A model generated the notes under the pieces. It was not told the DNA's origin. It ran no database searches and worked only from the letters and a program-made list of their open reading frames with translations. Positions 8,301 through 12,472 of a stretch of 12,472 bases of DNA are shown piece by piece. The stretch is from Tannerella sp. (lineage in GTDB: Bacteria; Bacteroidota; Bacteroidia; Bacteroidales; Tannerellaceae), in the NCBI GenBank assembly GCA_031289445.1, contig JAITPL010000093.1:1-12472 (forward strand), written 5' to 3'. Both the position numbers and the translations under genes were made by a program. Position 1 is the stretch's first letter; each line of letters opens with the position of its first letter.

Positions 8301-8626
8301 TCCAGCACATCAGTCGAAGCGACGTCAAGCGAGAACTTTCCGTCAACGTCGGTGATTACACCTCTTGTAGTGCCTTTGACCCTGATGGTCGCTCCGGGCA
8401 CTGTTTCGCCGATTTCGTCCGTAATCGTGCCTGTAATTGTCTTACGAGCCTGTTGCGGTTGCTGTTGCGGCGACAGATTGCTTTCCTTTAGCGCGTCTTC
8501 ATCCGATGCTGTGTTTGCCGTATAGGCGGTATGCGGTGAGGTGTCCGCATACATGATGCTCGGAATCGAAACGATTGTCATTGCTAAAAAGCAGATGCTA
8601 ATAATTTTTAGGTTACTTTTCTGCAT
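5366..8626 (-). CDS. SusC/RagA family TonB-linked outer-membrane transporter
   Basis: A 1086-residue TonB-dependent receptor that should import ligand handed over by SusD, powered by TonB-ExbBD. Parts in order: signal peptide with a likely cut after Ala27 (SIMYA/DTSP); a Ser/Thr/Gln-rich linker (about 28-62); a carboxypeptidase-regulatory-like domain (about 63-134, ITGTITDEIGETVPGATI and GYQT); the TonB-box-like stretch DEVTVVAFGKQ (140-150); the plug (about 153-270) with LILIDGVEM, SFSVMKDANATALYGARGAN and GVILVTT; then the 22-strand barrel ending in Phe1086 (LNIGVNANF), as usual for outer-membrane barrels. The start at 8624-8626 is followed directly by the signal peptide. This is the first gene of the operon. 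No N-terminal STN domain is present, so there is no sign of coupling to an ECF sigma/anti-sigma pair. Confidence 0.98.
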   Translation of the reverse strand: MQKSNLKIISICFLAMTIVSIPSIMYADTSPHTAYTANTASDEDALKESNLSPQQQPQQARKTITGTITDEIGETVPGATIRVKGTTRGVITDVDGKFSLDVASTDVLEVDFIGYQTASVPVGEQKVFNIQLQIKPNELDEVTVVAFGKQKKESVIASVSTLNTKDLKVPTNNLTTALAGRIAGLISYQRSGEPGLDADNAEFFIRGVTTFGTGKKDPLILIDGVEMESSDLARLTADDIASFSVMKDANATALYGARGANGVILVTTREGTEGAVKIQFRAEMSHSSNTENVALADPITYMKLHNEAVVTRDPMAMLPYSEVKIAKTELGADPVLYPTVDWMKMLFNNYTINHRYNMNISGGGTIARYYVAASYSKDNGIINVDKRNSFNNNIDVDRYVLRSNVNVNLSKTTEAIIRLHGSFDDYSGPIDGGSDLYKKARNANPTYFLPYYEPDDSKAMIFANHILFGNYGSGNYLNPYSEMLRGYKSNHRSSMLAQFEVKQNLNFITEGLSIRGMFNVNRFSMLENQNSYMPFFYYATQSFLDRSKYMLVPINPNDGTDYLQTSGIGLQITSSLYFESALSYAKEIGENHNVSGMLVYTLRESRDNNYSNFQALMPHRNLGLAGRLTYGYASRYFLEANFGYNGSERFAEHERFGFFPSVGAGYIVTNEEFMEPYKEVLSKLKLKATYGLVGNDNIGNSNERFFYLSNVNMNDGGRGFTLGDEFQYTRNGISISRYEDPNITWEISRKTNLGLELNLWNSLEIQADYFTEERSNILQLRADVPTTMGLQAVPSSNIGEAVGSGIDISVDYSKSFGKSIWASLRGNFTYATSHYTLYEEPDYANTPWRTHVDRKISQQYGYIAERLFLDDDEVKNSPVQFEGYMAGDIKYKDINGDGVINENDQVPIGYPTTPEIIYGYGLSFGYKNLDASVFFQGSARSSFFIDPSATSPFVNRSDGSVDQTLLPFETNRAMLQYWADDHWTLDSRNIYALWPRLSASHVANNEVRSTWWMRDGSFMRLKSVEVGYTLPKDWLRPFRLQSFRVYFSGSNLLLFSRFKMWDVEMAGNGLGYPLQRVLNIGVNANF

Positions 8627-8635
8627 GTTGTTAAA

Positions 8636-8911
8636 TTATTGGTTAGTAAATAGATAAATGAATTTTCGCTCGGATTGCTTATAACGAAAGCCGCCGGAAA
8701 GCTTTGCTGCAATCCGGTGTACAAAGTGCGGACAGCCATAGTTGGACGCCCGCAATAACTTACGTAAGTGCTTGATTTTCTGTGAGTTATGGGATTTACC
8801 CCCCCCGTTAACATTTATTAACATTTGCGCGCTATTATTCCGTCCGAATCCAAGGTGGGTGGAGCCGGAGCCGGAAGCAACGAGAGATGTAGTAATAAAC
8901 GCACTTGTCAT
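8636..8911 (-). CDS. Possible leader open reading frame, 91 codons, no recognised family
   Basis: An open frame runs from an ATG 17 bases or so after the predicted transcription start to a stop 9 bases before the SusC start codon, so it fills the leader. The product would be basic, Gly/Ser/Asn-rich at the start (SLVASGSGSTHLGFGRNN) and Lys/Arg-rich later (KIKHLRKLLRASNYG), with almost no acidic residues, no signal peptide and no membrane segment. I recognise no homologue, the composition is unlike the neighbouring proteins, and the predicted RNA hairpins lie inside it. It could be a translated regulatory leader or chance; chance is more likely. Confidence 0.18.
   Translation of the reverse strand: MTSAFITTSLVASGSGSTHLGFGRNNSAQMLINVNGGGKSHNSQKIKHLRKLLRASNYGCPHFVHRIAAKLSGGFRYKQSERKFIYLFTNQ
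8671..8716 (-). other. Nested inverted repeat in the SusC leader (predicted RNA hairpin)
   Basis: The outer arms are 8 bases and match perfectly (8671-8678 and 8709-8716). Inside them a second 5-base stem (8687-8691 and 8701-8705) closes a 9-base loop. The structure ends 44 bases before the SusC start codon. No T run follows in the transcribed direction, so it is not a classical terminator; it could affect RNA stability or translation. Confidence 0.45.
8728..8753 (-). other. Hairpin-forming inverted repeat in the SusC leader
   Basis: In the transcribed direction the arms GCGGGC and GTCCGC form six pairs (one G-U), extended by a further G-U; after one mismatch a CCA/TGG stem closes a four-base ACTA loop. 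The element is 26 bases long and lies between the nested hairpin (8671-8716) and the ACTTACGTAAGT palindrome (8758-8769). Confidence 0.45.
8799..8827. repeat. Eight-C run next to a tandem 9-mer
   Basis: Bases 8799-8806 are eight C in a row (eight G in the operon's RNA). Directly beside it TTAACATTT occurs twice, at 8808-8816 and 8818-8826, with a spacing of 10 bases, close to one helical turn. Both lie about 100-130 bases inside the predicted transcript. The tandem 9-mer could be a protein-binding site; nothing in the sequence names the protein. Confidence 0.6.
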
Positions 8912-8933
8912 AATATGTAACAGTAAAACGCTG

Positions 8934-8965
8934 CAAAGATAAACACATTTTTTGTATTATACAAG
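8934..8965 (-). promoter_or_regulatory. Predicted Bacteroidota-type promoter of the SusC operon
   Basis: Read on the minus strand, TATCTTTG (8934-8941) fits the -7 consensus TAnnTTTG fully, and CTTG (8962-8965) lies 20 bases upstream of it as the -33 element. This is the only full match on this strand that I found in the 460-base gap. The start of transcription should fall near 8928. The -33 element is the edge of a perfect inverted repeat, TTGTAT/ATACAA with one central base (8952-8964), so a factor bound there would cover the promoter. Confidence 0.6.
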
Positions 8966-8967
8966 TT

Positions 8968-8996
8968 TTAGAGAAAAAAATTTATATTTTCTCTAA
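8968..8996. promoter_or_regulatory. Operator-like palindrome upstream of the SusC promoter
   Basis: TTAGAGAAAA (8968-8977) and TTTTCTCTAA (8987-8996) are perfect 10-base arms around a 9-base AT spacer. The centre is about 54 bases upstream of the predicted transcription start, just beyond the -33 element, where activators of carbohydrate operons often bind. On the plus strand a T run (8997-9003) follows, which gives it a terminator look, but no plus-strand gene precedes it. It could also help end transcription of the RDD gene, though the stem is almost all A-T. Confidence 0.45.
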
Positions 8997-9015
8997 TTTT
9001 TTTCATTCCTCGTGC

Positions 9016-9046
9016 TTGTAAATCTCAAAAATCTCATTTACCTTTG
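9016..9046 (+). promoter_or_regulatory. Promoter-like site on the plus strand, reading into the 3' end of the RDD gene
   Basis: TTG (9016-9018), a spacer of 20 bases and TACCTTTG (9039-9046) match the Bacteroidota -33/-7 pattern fully. Transcription would begin near 9052 and run antisense to the RDD gene, whose stop codon is at 9087-9089. No convincing plus-strand gene follows. It may drive an antisense or small RNA, be a relic of a lost gene, or be chance in AT-rich DNA. Confidence 0.35.
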
Positions 9047-9071
9047 TCGAAAATTTCAAAGACATAACAGC

Positions 9072-9090
9072 TTCTACCTTCTAATTTTAT
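9072..9090. repeat. Inverted copy of the short dispersed AT-rich repeat
   Basis: TTCTACCTTCTAATTTTAT; its complement matches 3413-3431 at 18 of 19 positions. It covers the stop codon of the RDD gene, as the array at 1326-1410 covers the stop of rnz. Confidence 0.6.
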
Positions 9091-9809
9091 ATCTCTTCGA
9101 GTGCAAAATACTGGTAGTCGCGAGTCAGTGTGCGCAGGAAAGTCTCGTCGTCGGCGGGCGGATTGATGCGGAGAAATTCGCGCACTTTGGCGGCAAGAAG
9201 TGAGATGCGGCGGGCGCGTTGTGCGTCAAAGCGCGTCAGAGCCTCGTTGATAGTGCCGACCTGCTCGAGCGAGAGGTTTTCGGCCTGCACATATACCGGT
9301 CGGTAATTGCGGGTAAGATGGTTGAACTCGTCGAGCGAGACATGGATACGTCGATAGTCGCGCTCCTTGATAACGACCGTCCCGGCGGCCAAGTCGCCCA
9401 GACGCTGATTGTTGCGGTTTAGCAGGATGACAACCACTCCCATCCATGAGATGACGTCAACCATCAACAGCAGCCATCGCAGGAAATAGCCGCCGAGCGT
9501 AGGCGTTGAGCCGTCGCGCATGACTACCCGCGTCCCGAAAACCATCTTGCCCGGCGAGCGTCCGCGGTTGAAGGTCTCCCACAGAAATGAGTAGAACACG
9601 ACAGGCAGCATACCCAGAGCGTAAATCAAGATATTGAGGTCGCCGACGTCACTCAAATCTAATATTTTTGTGACGAAATAAAACCACCCGATCAGATATA
9701 CCGACATGGTGAAATAATCGATAATACGGGCAAAGATACGCTCTCCGATGCCCGCAGGCGTCTGCTCTATTTCTACATACTGGCTTGTAACTATTCTCGT
9801 TTCCGACAT
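9087..9809 (-). CDS. RDD family integral membrane protein
   Basis: A 240-residue inner-membrane protein. The RDD signature is complete: Arg28 and Asp31 in FARIIDYF, NRGRSPGKMVFGTRVV (81-96) with DG after it, Arg111 and Asp118 in the next helix (FLRWLLLMVDVIS), and NQRLGDLAAGTVVIKE (134-149) at the end. Hydrophobic segments lie at about 34-50, 58-77 and 107-130. A soluble tail of about 90 residues follows and looks helical. The role of RDD proteins is mostly unknown; some take part in ion or osmotic exchange. Here it diverges from the SpoIIM-family gene, and the two share a 58-base promoter region. The same pairing is common in Bacteroidota, which suggests a shared process. It is unlikely to be linked to the SusC operon. 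Confidence 0.93.
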   Translation of the reverse strand: MSETRIVTSQYVEIEQTPAGIGERIFARIIDYFTMSVYLIGWFYFVTKILDLSDVGDLNILIYALGMLPVVFYSFLWETFNRGRSPGKMVFGTRVVMRDGSTPTLGGYFLRWLLLMVDVISWMGVVVILLNRNNQRLGDLAAGTVVIKERDYRRIHVSLDEFNHLTRNYRPVYVQAENLSLEQVGTINEALTRFDAQRARRISLLAAKVREFLRINPPADDETFLRTLTRDYQYFALEEI

Positions 9810-9816
9810 AAATTTA

Positions 9817-9846
9817 TTGAATTATCGTGCAAATATATTACTTTTG
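9817..9846 (+). promoter_or_regulatory. Predicted promoter of the SpoIIM-family operon
   Basis: TTG (9817-9819), a 19-base spacer and TACTTTTG (9839-9846) fit the Bacteroidota promoter pattern. Transcription would start near 9852, about 16 bases before the ATG at 9868, which follows AAAAAGG. Confidence 0.6.
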
Positions 9847-9863
9847 TAGCAAATAATATCAAA
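9830..9863 (-). promoter_or_regulatory. Predicted promoter of the RDD gene, overlapping the divergent one
   Basis: On the minus strand, TATATTTG (9830-9837) fits the -7 pattern; TTTG (9860-9863) lies 22 bases upstream, slightly longer than usual. The two divergent -7 boxes are only one base apart, so the two transcription units probably compete for or share polymerase access. The start of transcription would be near 9824, about 15 bases before the RDD start codon. Confidence 0.4.
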
Positions 9864-9867
9864 AAGG

Positions 9868-10827
9868 ATGAAAGAAATTTCGTTTATACGTCAAAATATT
9901 GACAAGTGGAAGTCCTTGCAAAAGGTCGTGGACGAGGTTGATACGCACAACCCCGGAGAACTGGGCGACGCCTATACCGAGATAACCACCGACCTGTCGT
10001 TCTCGCGCTCGCACTATCCCCGCTCGCGCATCACCATCTACCTCAACAATCTGGCTTCGGCGCTGCACAACCATTTGTATAAGAGCAAGAAAGAAACGTA
10101 TTCGCGTATCATAACGTTCTGGACGCGGGAGATACCCGAAACCATGTATCGCTCGCGAAAGGAACTGCTTTATTCGTTTATCGTCTTTGCGGTCAGCGTT
10201 CTGATTGGCGTCGTTTCGGCGCTCAATGACGACAGTTTCGTCAGGCTGATACTCGGCGACGGATATGTGGATATGACCCTCGACAATATCAAGCAAGGCA
10301 ATGCGATGGGCATTTACGGACAATCTTCACCCATGCGAATGTTCCTGCTTATCGCTTTCAATAATATCCGCGTATCTTTCATAGTCTTCGTTTACGGGCT
10401 GCTGACGGGCTTTATGACCGGTATGGCGCTTTTTTATAACGGCGTGATGGTAGGCGCGTTTCAGGCTTTCTTCTTTCAACACGGCGTAGGCTACGAATCC
10501 ATGCTGGCTGTCTGGCTGCACGGCACGTTCGAGATTTCGGCCATTATCATCGCAGGCGCGGCAGGTTTTGCACTCGGCAACGGTTGGCTCTTCCCGGGAA
10601 CCTACTCGCGAGGATATGCCTTTCGTCAAGGCGCCAAGCGGGGACTAAAGATAATCGCCGGACTGATACCGGTCTTCCTCGTAGCCGCTTTCATCGAGAG
10701 TTACCTGACGCGGCACACCGAGTATCCCGTTGCCGTCCGCCTCGGCGTCATCATCTTCTCGTTCGCATCTGTTGTTTATTATTATATTGTCTTACCAATA
10801 CTTCAATCAAATGGAAACAAAAATTGA
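9868..10827 (+). CDS. SpoIIM (stage II sporulation protein M / DUF95) family membrane protein
   Basis: A 319-residue inner-membrane protein. About 100 hydrophilic residues come first (MKEISFIRQNIDKWKSLQKVV, a typical opening in Bacteroidota homologues), then hydrophobic segments at about 101-119, 157-186, 192-205, 213-236, 260-278 and 292-311. The family core NGVMVGAF (191-198) and LHGTFEISAIIIAGAAGF (217-234) is intact. In Bacillus SpoIIM works with SpoIID and SpoIIP in engulfment, but Bacteroidales do not sporulate, so the role here must differ and is not known. The start at 9868 is backed by the promoter just before it. The end overlaps the next gene by 17 bases, which suggests translational coupling. 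Confidence 0.92.
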   Translation: MKEISFIRQNIDKWKSLQKVVDEVDTHNPGELGDAYTEITTDLSFSRSHYPRSRITIYLNNLASALHNHLYKSKKETYSRIITFWTREIPETMYRSRKELLYSFIVFAVSVLIGVVSALNDDSFVRLILGDGYVDMTLDNIKQGNAMGIYGQSSPMRMFLLIAFNNIRVSFIVFVYGLLTGFMTGMALFYNGVMVGAFQAFFFQHGVGYESMLAVWLHGTFEISAIIIAGAAGFALGNGWLFPGTYSRGYAFRQGAKRGLKIIAGLIPVFLVAAFIESYLTRHTEYPVAVRLGVIIFSFASVVYYYIVLPILQSNGNKN

Positions 10828-11743
10828 ATTTTATCGCCAACGTACGTTCTCCGAAAAAATGAACGCTACCTTTGACTTTATCCGTCAAAACTGGAAAGTC
10901 CTGTTAAAGTACACTTTCTATCTGATCATGCCGATCTGCCTGATACAGACCTACGCAATGAACTCTTTCTTTGCGTCGGTGTTCAAGCTTAGCGCCACTA
11001 ACGACATCGGCATCATCGGAGGGGTGGAAGGATTCATCGCCAACTACGGTATATTAGTGCTATGCTACCTCGTCGGCTCCGCGCTGCTGTCGAGTCTGGT
11101 CTATGCCTTGATGAAGACTTATGCCACGCGCGAAAACAGCCTTCATGACGTTGTTTTTGCCGACTTCAAAGACATCCTTATTCGCGACTTCTGGAAGATC
11201 ATACGATTGCTCCTGTTCATTATCCTTGTTTATGTGGTGATAGTCGCCATAGCCGCCGTGCTTGTCGCCACAGTCTCGCCCTGGTCGCTTGTACTCACGA
11301 TTCCGATAATACTTGCCGTACTGTTCGGCGCCGTTATCATATCAATGATTCTGCCTATATATCTGTTCGAGAAAATAACTCTGTGGCAAGCTCTACTCAA
11401 GGCATGGCGGCTCGGTATAACCACTTTCTGGGGAATGCTGGGTCTGATGATTGTACTTTATATCATATCATCGGTTATTCAGACCGTTACAATGATGCCA
11501 TGGTATATTCTGACGATTATCGGAGGGGTTTTCTCGACCATGTCCGGAGCATCGGATGCATCAATGGTCAACGCCGTCTGGTATAAGTTTATACTCTATA
11601 TATTAGGTCTGGTGCAGGCGTATGGCATGTATGCCGCTTCGATTATCGGCGTTGCGGGAATTGCTTTCCAATATTTCCATGCCCGCGAAAAAGTCGAAGG
11701 CGTTACTATCGAATCAAATATAGAGAATTTCAAGGAACTGTAA
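10811..11743 (+). CDS. Multi-pass membrane protein of the SpoIIM/DUF4129 cluster, function unknown
   Basis: 310 residues if started at the ATG at 10811. This start was chosen over an in-frame ATG at 10730 because the extra 27 codons overlap the SpoIIM-family gene and give a Ser/Arg-rich stretch unlike the rest, whereas METKIEFYRQRTFSEKMNATFDFIRQNWK is a natural N-terminus. Six or seven hydrophobic segments are visible (about 31-50, 78-100, 131-154, 157-186, 205-225, 228-244, 257-288). The pattern of an amphipathic N-terminus followed by FIRQNWKVLLKY resembles DUF4013 and the membrane domain of glycerophosphodiester phosphodiesterase-like proteins, but I cannot assign a family with certainty. 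The gene overlaps its upstream neighbour by 17 bases and stops 4 bases before the DUF4129 gene. Confidence 0.85.
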   Translation: METKIEFYRQRTFSEKMNATFDFIRQNWKVLLKYTFYLIMPICLIQTYAMNSFFASVFKLSATNDIGIIGGVEGFIANYGILVLCYLVGSALLSSLVYALMKTYATRENSLHDVVFADFKDILIRDFWKIIRLLLFIILVYVVIVAIAAVLVATVSPWSLVLTIPIILAVLFGAVIISMILPIYLFEKITLWQALLKAWRLGITTFWGMLGLMIVLYIISSVIQTVTMMPWYILTIIGGVFSTMSGASDASMVNAVWYKFILYILGLVQAYGMYAASIIGVAGIAFQYFHAREKVEGVTIESNIENFKEL

Positions 11744-11747
11744 GCGC

Positions 11748-12383
11748 ATGGAACTGCCGAAGGATACCGTCATATACGACGTCGGGAAAATTGCCGACTA
11801 TCAGGCAAACAGGGCTTATGCTTATGAGGAACAACTCAAAATGCCCGAATATAACCTGTTCGAGATGCTGGCTCGATGGTTTAACGACCTTCTGCGCTCC
11901 ATCTTCGGAGGCAGCATCGGGCGCGAAGTAACCACGCCCATAATGATCATATTCTTCGCTGCCATTGTCGTCTCGGTGCTGTATTTCCTCTACAAGAAAC
12001 GGCCTGAACTCTTTATGCGCACAAAGAAGTCGGCCTCGCTGCCCTACGAGGTCGAAGAAGAAACGATTCACGGTATAGATTTCGAGCGCGAGATAGCGAC
12101 GGCCTTGAAACACGGCGATTATCGCCTCGCCATCCGCTATATCTATCTGCAAACGCTGCGTTTCCTGTCGGACAACAGTATGATCGACTGGCAGATACAC
12201 AAGACGCCAACGGAGTATCTCTACGACATGAAAGTTATCTCCCTGAAGCCTGCTTTCCGCCAACTGACCAACCGTTTTCTGCAAGTGCGCTACGGCAACT
12301 ATCCCGCCACGGCAGAATTGACCGGTATCATGCGCGACCTCCAAACCGACATGATTAATACATGGAAAGGGCTAAGCGTATGA
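11748..12383 (+). CDS. DUF4129 domain membrane protein
   Basis: 211 residues. A first part of about 60 residues without a signal peptide, probably periplasmic or peripheral, has an amphipathic stretch (YNLFEMLARWFNDLLRSIFGG); one membrane segment spans about 63-83; then comes a cytoplasmic DUF4129 domain (about 115-200) with the typical AIRYIYLQTLRFLSDNS, WQIHKTPTEYLYDM, FRQLTNRFLQVRYGNYPA run. Many DUF4129 proteins have a signal peptide and a longer front part; here the start is the first ATG after the preceding stop (4 bases away), so the front is short. The domain is often linked to transglutaminase-like or MoxR/DUF58 clusters; its activity is unknown. Its stop overlaps the next start as ATGA. 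Confidence 0.9.
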   Translation: MELPKDTVIYDVGKIADYQANRAYAYEEQLKMPEYNLFEMLARWFNDLLRSIFGGSIGREVTTPIMIIFFAAIVVSVLYFLYKKRPELFMRTKKSASLPYEVEEETIHGIDFEREIATALKHGDYRLAIRYIYLQTLRFLSDNSMIDWQIHKTPTEYLYDMKVISLKPAFRQLTNRFLQVRYGNYPATAELTGIMRDLQTDMINTWKGLSV

Positions 12384-12472
12384 GTGGCGGCAAACTGTAC
12401 ATTATTATAATGGGGCTGTTGATTGTGCTCGTTTTTGTTGCGGAGCTGTTCGCGCCGCACGAGTTTTCGTGG
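12380..12472 (+). CDS. Start of a probable DUF4350 domain protein (partial)
   Basis: The ATG at 12380 overlaps the stop of the DUF4129 gene (ATGA), and the frame stays open to the end of the window (31 codons). The visible part has a short hydrophilic start, one membrane anchor (LYIIIMGLLIVLVFVAELF) and then APHEFSW, which resembles the opening of DUF4350 proteins in Bacteroidota that follow DUF4129 genes. With so little sequence the family call rests partly on gene order. Confidence 0.65.
   Translation, partial: MSGGKLYIIIMGLLIVLVFVAELFAPHEFSW

Larger units (their letters stand above)
8627..8928 (-). promoter_or_regulatory. Long 5' leader of the SusC operon with predicted hairpins
   Basis: If the promoter at 8934-8965 is used, transcription starts near 8928 and the leader is about 300 bases, long for a Bacteroidales gene. 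It contains several inverted repeats: CGGATTGC/GCAATCCG (8671-8678 with 8709-8716, 8 perfect pairs) enclosing AAAGC/GCTTT (8687-8691 with 8701-8705); a hairpin at 8728-8753 with GCGGAC/GCCCGC arms and an inner CCA/TGG stem; and the perfect palindrome ACTTACGTAAGT (8758-8769). The 45 bases before the start codon are A/T-rich and look unstructured. No known riboswitch class (I looked for cobalamin, TPP and SAM-like cores by eye) was recognised. Confidence 0.45.

Noticed and set aside
7367..8491. 374-codon open frame on the plus strand
   Set aside because: It lies fully antisense to the well-supported SusC gene, starts without a promoter-like site and translates to a His/Val/Cys-rich product without recognisable domains; a shadow of the codon use of the SusC gene.
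8627..8928. Known riboswitch (cobalamin, TPP or similar) in the SusC leader
   Set aside because: I could not find the conserved core boxes of these classes by eye, so only a structured leader is claimed.
8968..8996. Invertible promoter bounded by inverted repeats
   Set aside because: The arms are 9 bases apart and do not flank the promoter; no matching outer arm and no recombinase gene are seen.
8968..9003. Intrinsic terminator on the plus strand (stem followed by seven T)
   Set aside because: No plus-strand gene lies upstream, and the stem is nearly all A-T; its place upstream of a promoter fits an operator better.
10730..10810. N-terminal extension of the multi-pass protein to an ATG at 10730
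   Set aside because: The added 27 codons overlap the SpoIIM-family gene and give a Ser/Arg-rich stretch; the ATG at 10811 gives a natural N-terminus and a short coupling overlap.
11730..12344. 204-codon open frame on the minus strand
   Set aside because: Antisense to the DUF4129 gene and without recognisable domains or a start region.

Overview
The window reads as chromosomal DNA from a member of the Bacteroidales (phylum Bacteroidota). The evidence is a SusC/SusD pair, lipoproteins with the Bacteroidota-restricted families DUF4959, DUF5000 and DUF4998, acidic residues directly after the lipobox cysteine, A/T-rich translation starts without strong Shine-Dalgarno sites, and promoter-like sites of the Bacteroidota type (TTG, 19-20 bases, TAnnTTTG). 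I see no tRNA, rRNA, CRISPR array, transposase or phage gene. The genus cannot be read from the window.

Layout. (1) Bases 1-1361, plus strand: the C-terminal end of an acyltransferase-3 membrane protein, then rnz (ribonuclease Z). (2) Bases 1362-1485: a short convergent gap with AT-rich degenerate repeats and a heptamer-based inverted repeat. (3) Bases 1486-8626, minus strand: a four-gene outer-membrane operon transcribed right to left: SusC-like TonB-dependent transporter, SusD-like lipoprotein, DUF4959/DUF5126/DUF5000 lipoprotein, DUF4998 lipoprotein. (4) Bases 8627-9086: a 460-base gap that holds a probable promoter for the operon, two palindromes at and upstream of it, and an unusually long leader (about 300 bases) with predicted hairpins. 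(5) Bases 9087-9809, minus strand: an RDD-family membrane protein. (6) Bases 9868-12472, plus strand, diverging from it: a SpoIIM-family membrane protein, a multi-pass membrane protein, a DUF4129 protein and the first codons of a probable DUF4350 protein, all overlapping or nearly touching.

How the genes work together. Region 3 should make a surface glycan (or glycoconjugate) capture and import machine: SusD caps the SusC barrel, TonB drives import, and the two downstream lipoproteins probably act as extra surface-binding proteins. No glycoside hydrolase, polysaccharide lyase, peptidase, sulfatase or regulator gene lies beside it, and both flanks are unrelated, so the enzymes must be encoded elsewhere if they exist. 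Regions 5 and 6 match a gene set that recurs in Bacteroidota and usually continues with a MoxR ATPase and a DUF58 protein. Its function is not settled.

I did not find a clearly new defence or mobile system. The least explained parts are the regulatory DNA and structured leader before the SusC gene, a plus-strand promoter-like site that points into the end of the RDD gene, and the SpoIIM/RDD/DUF4129 cluster.
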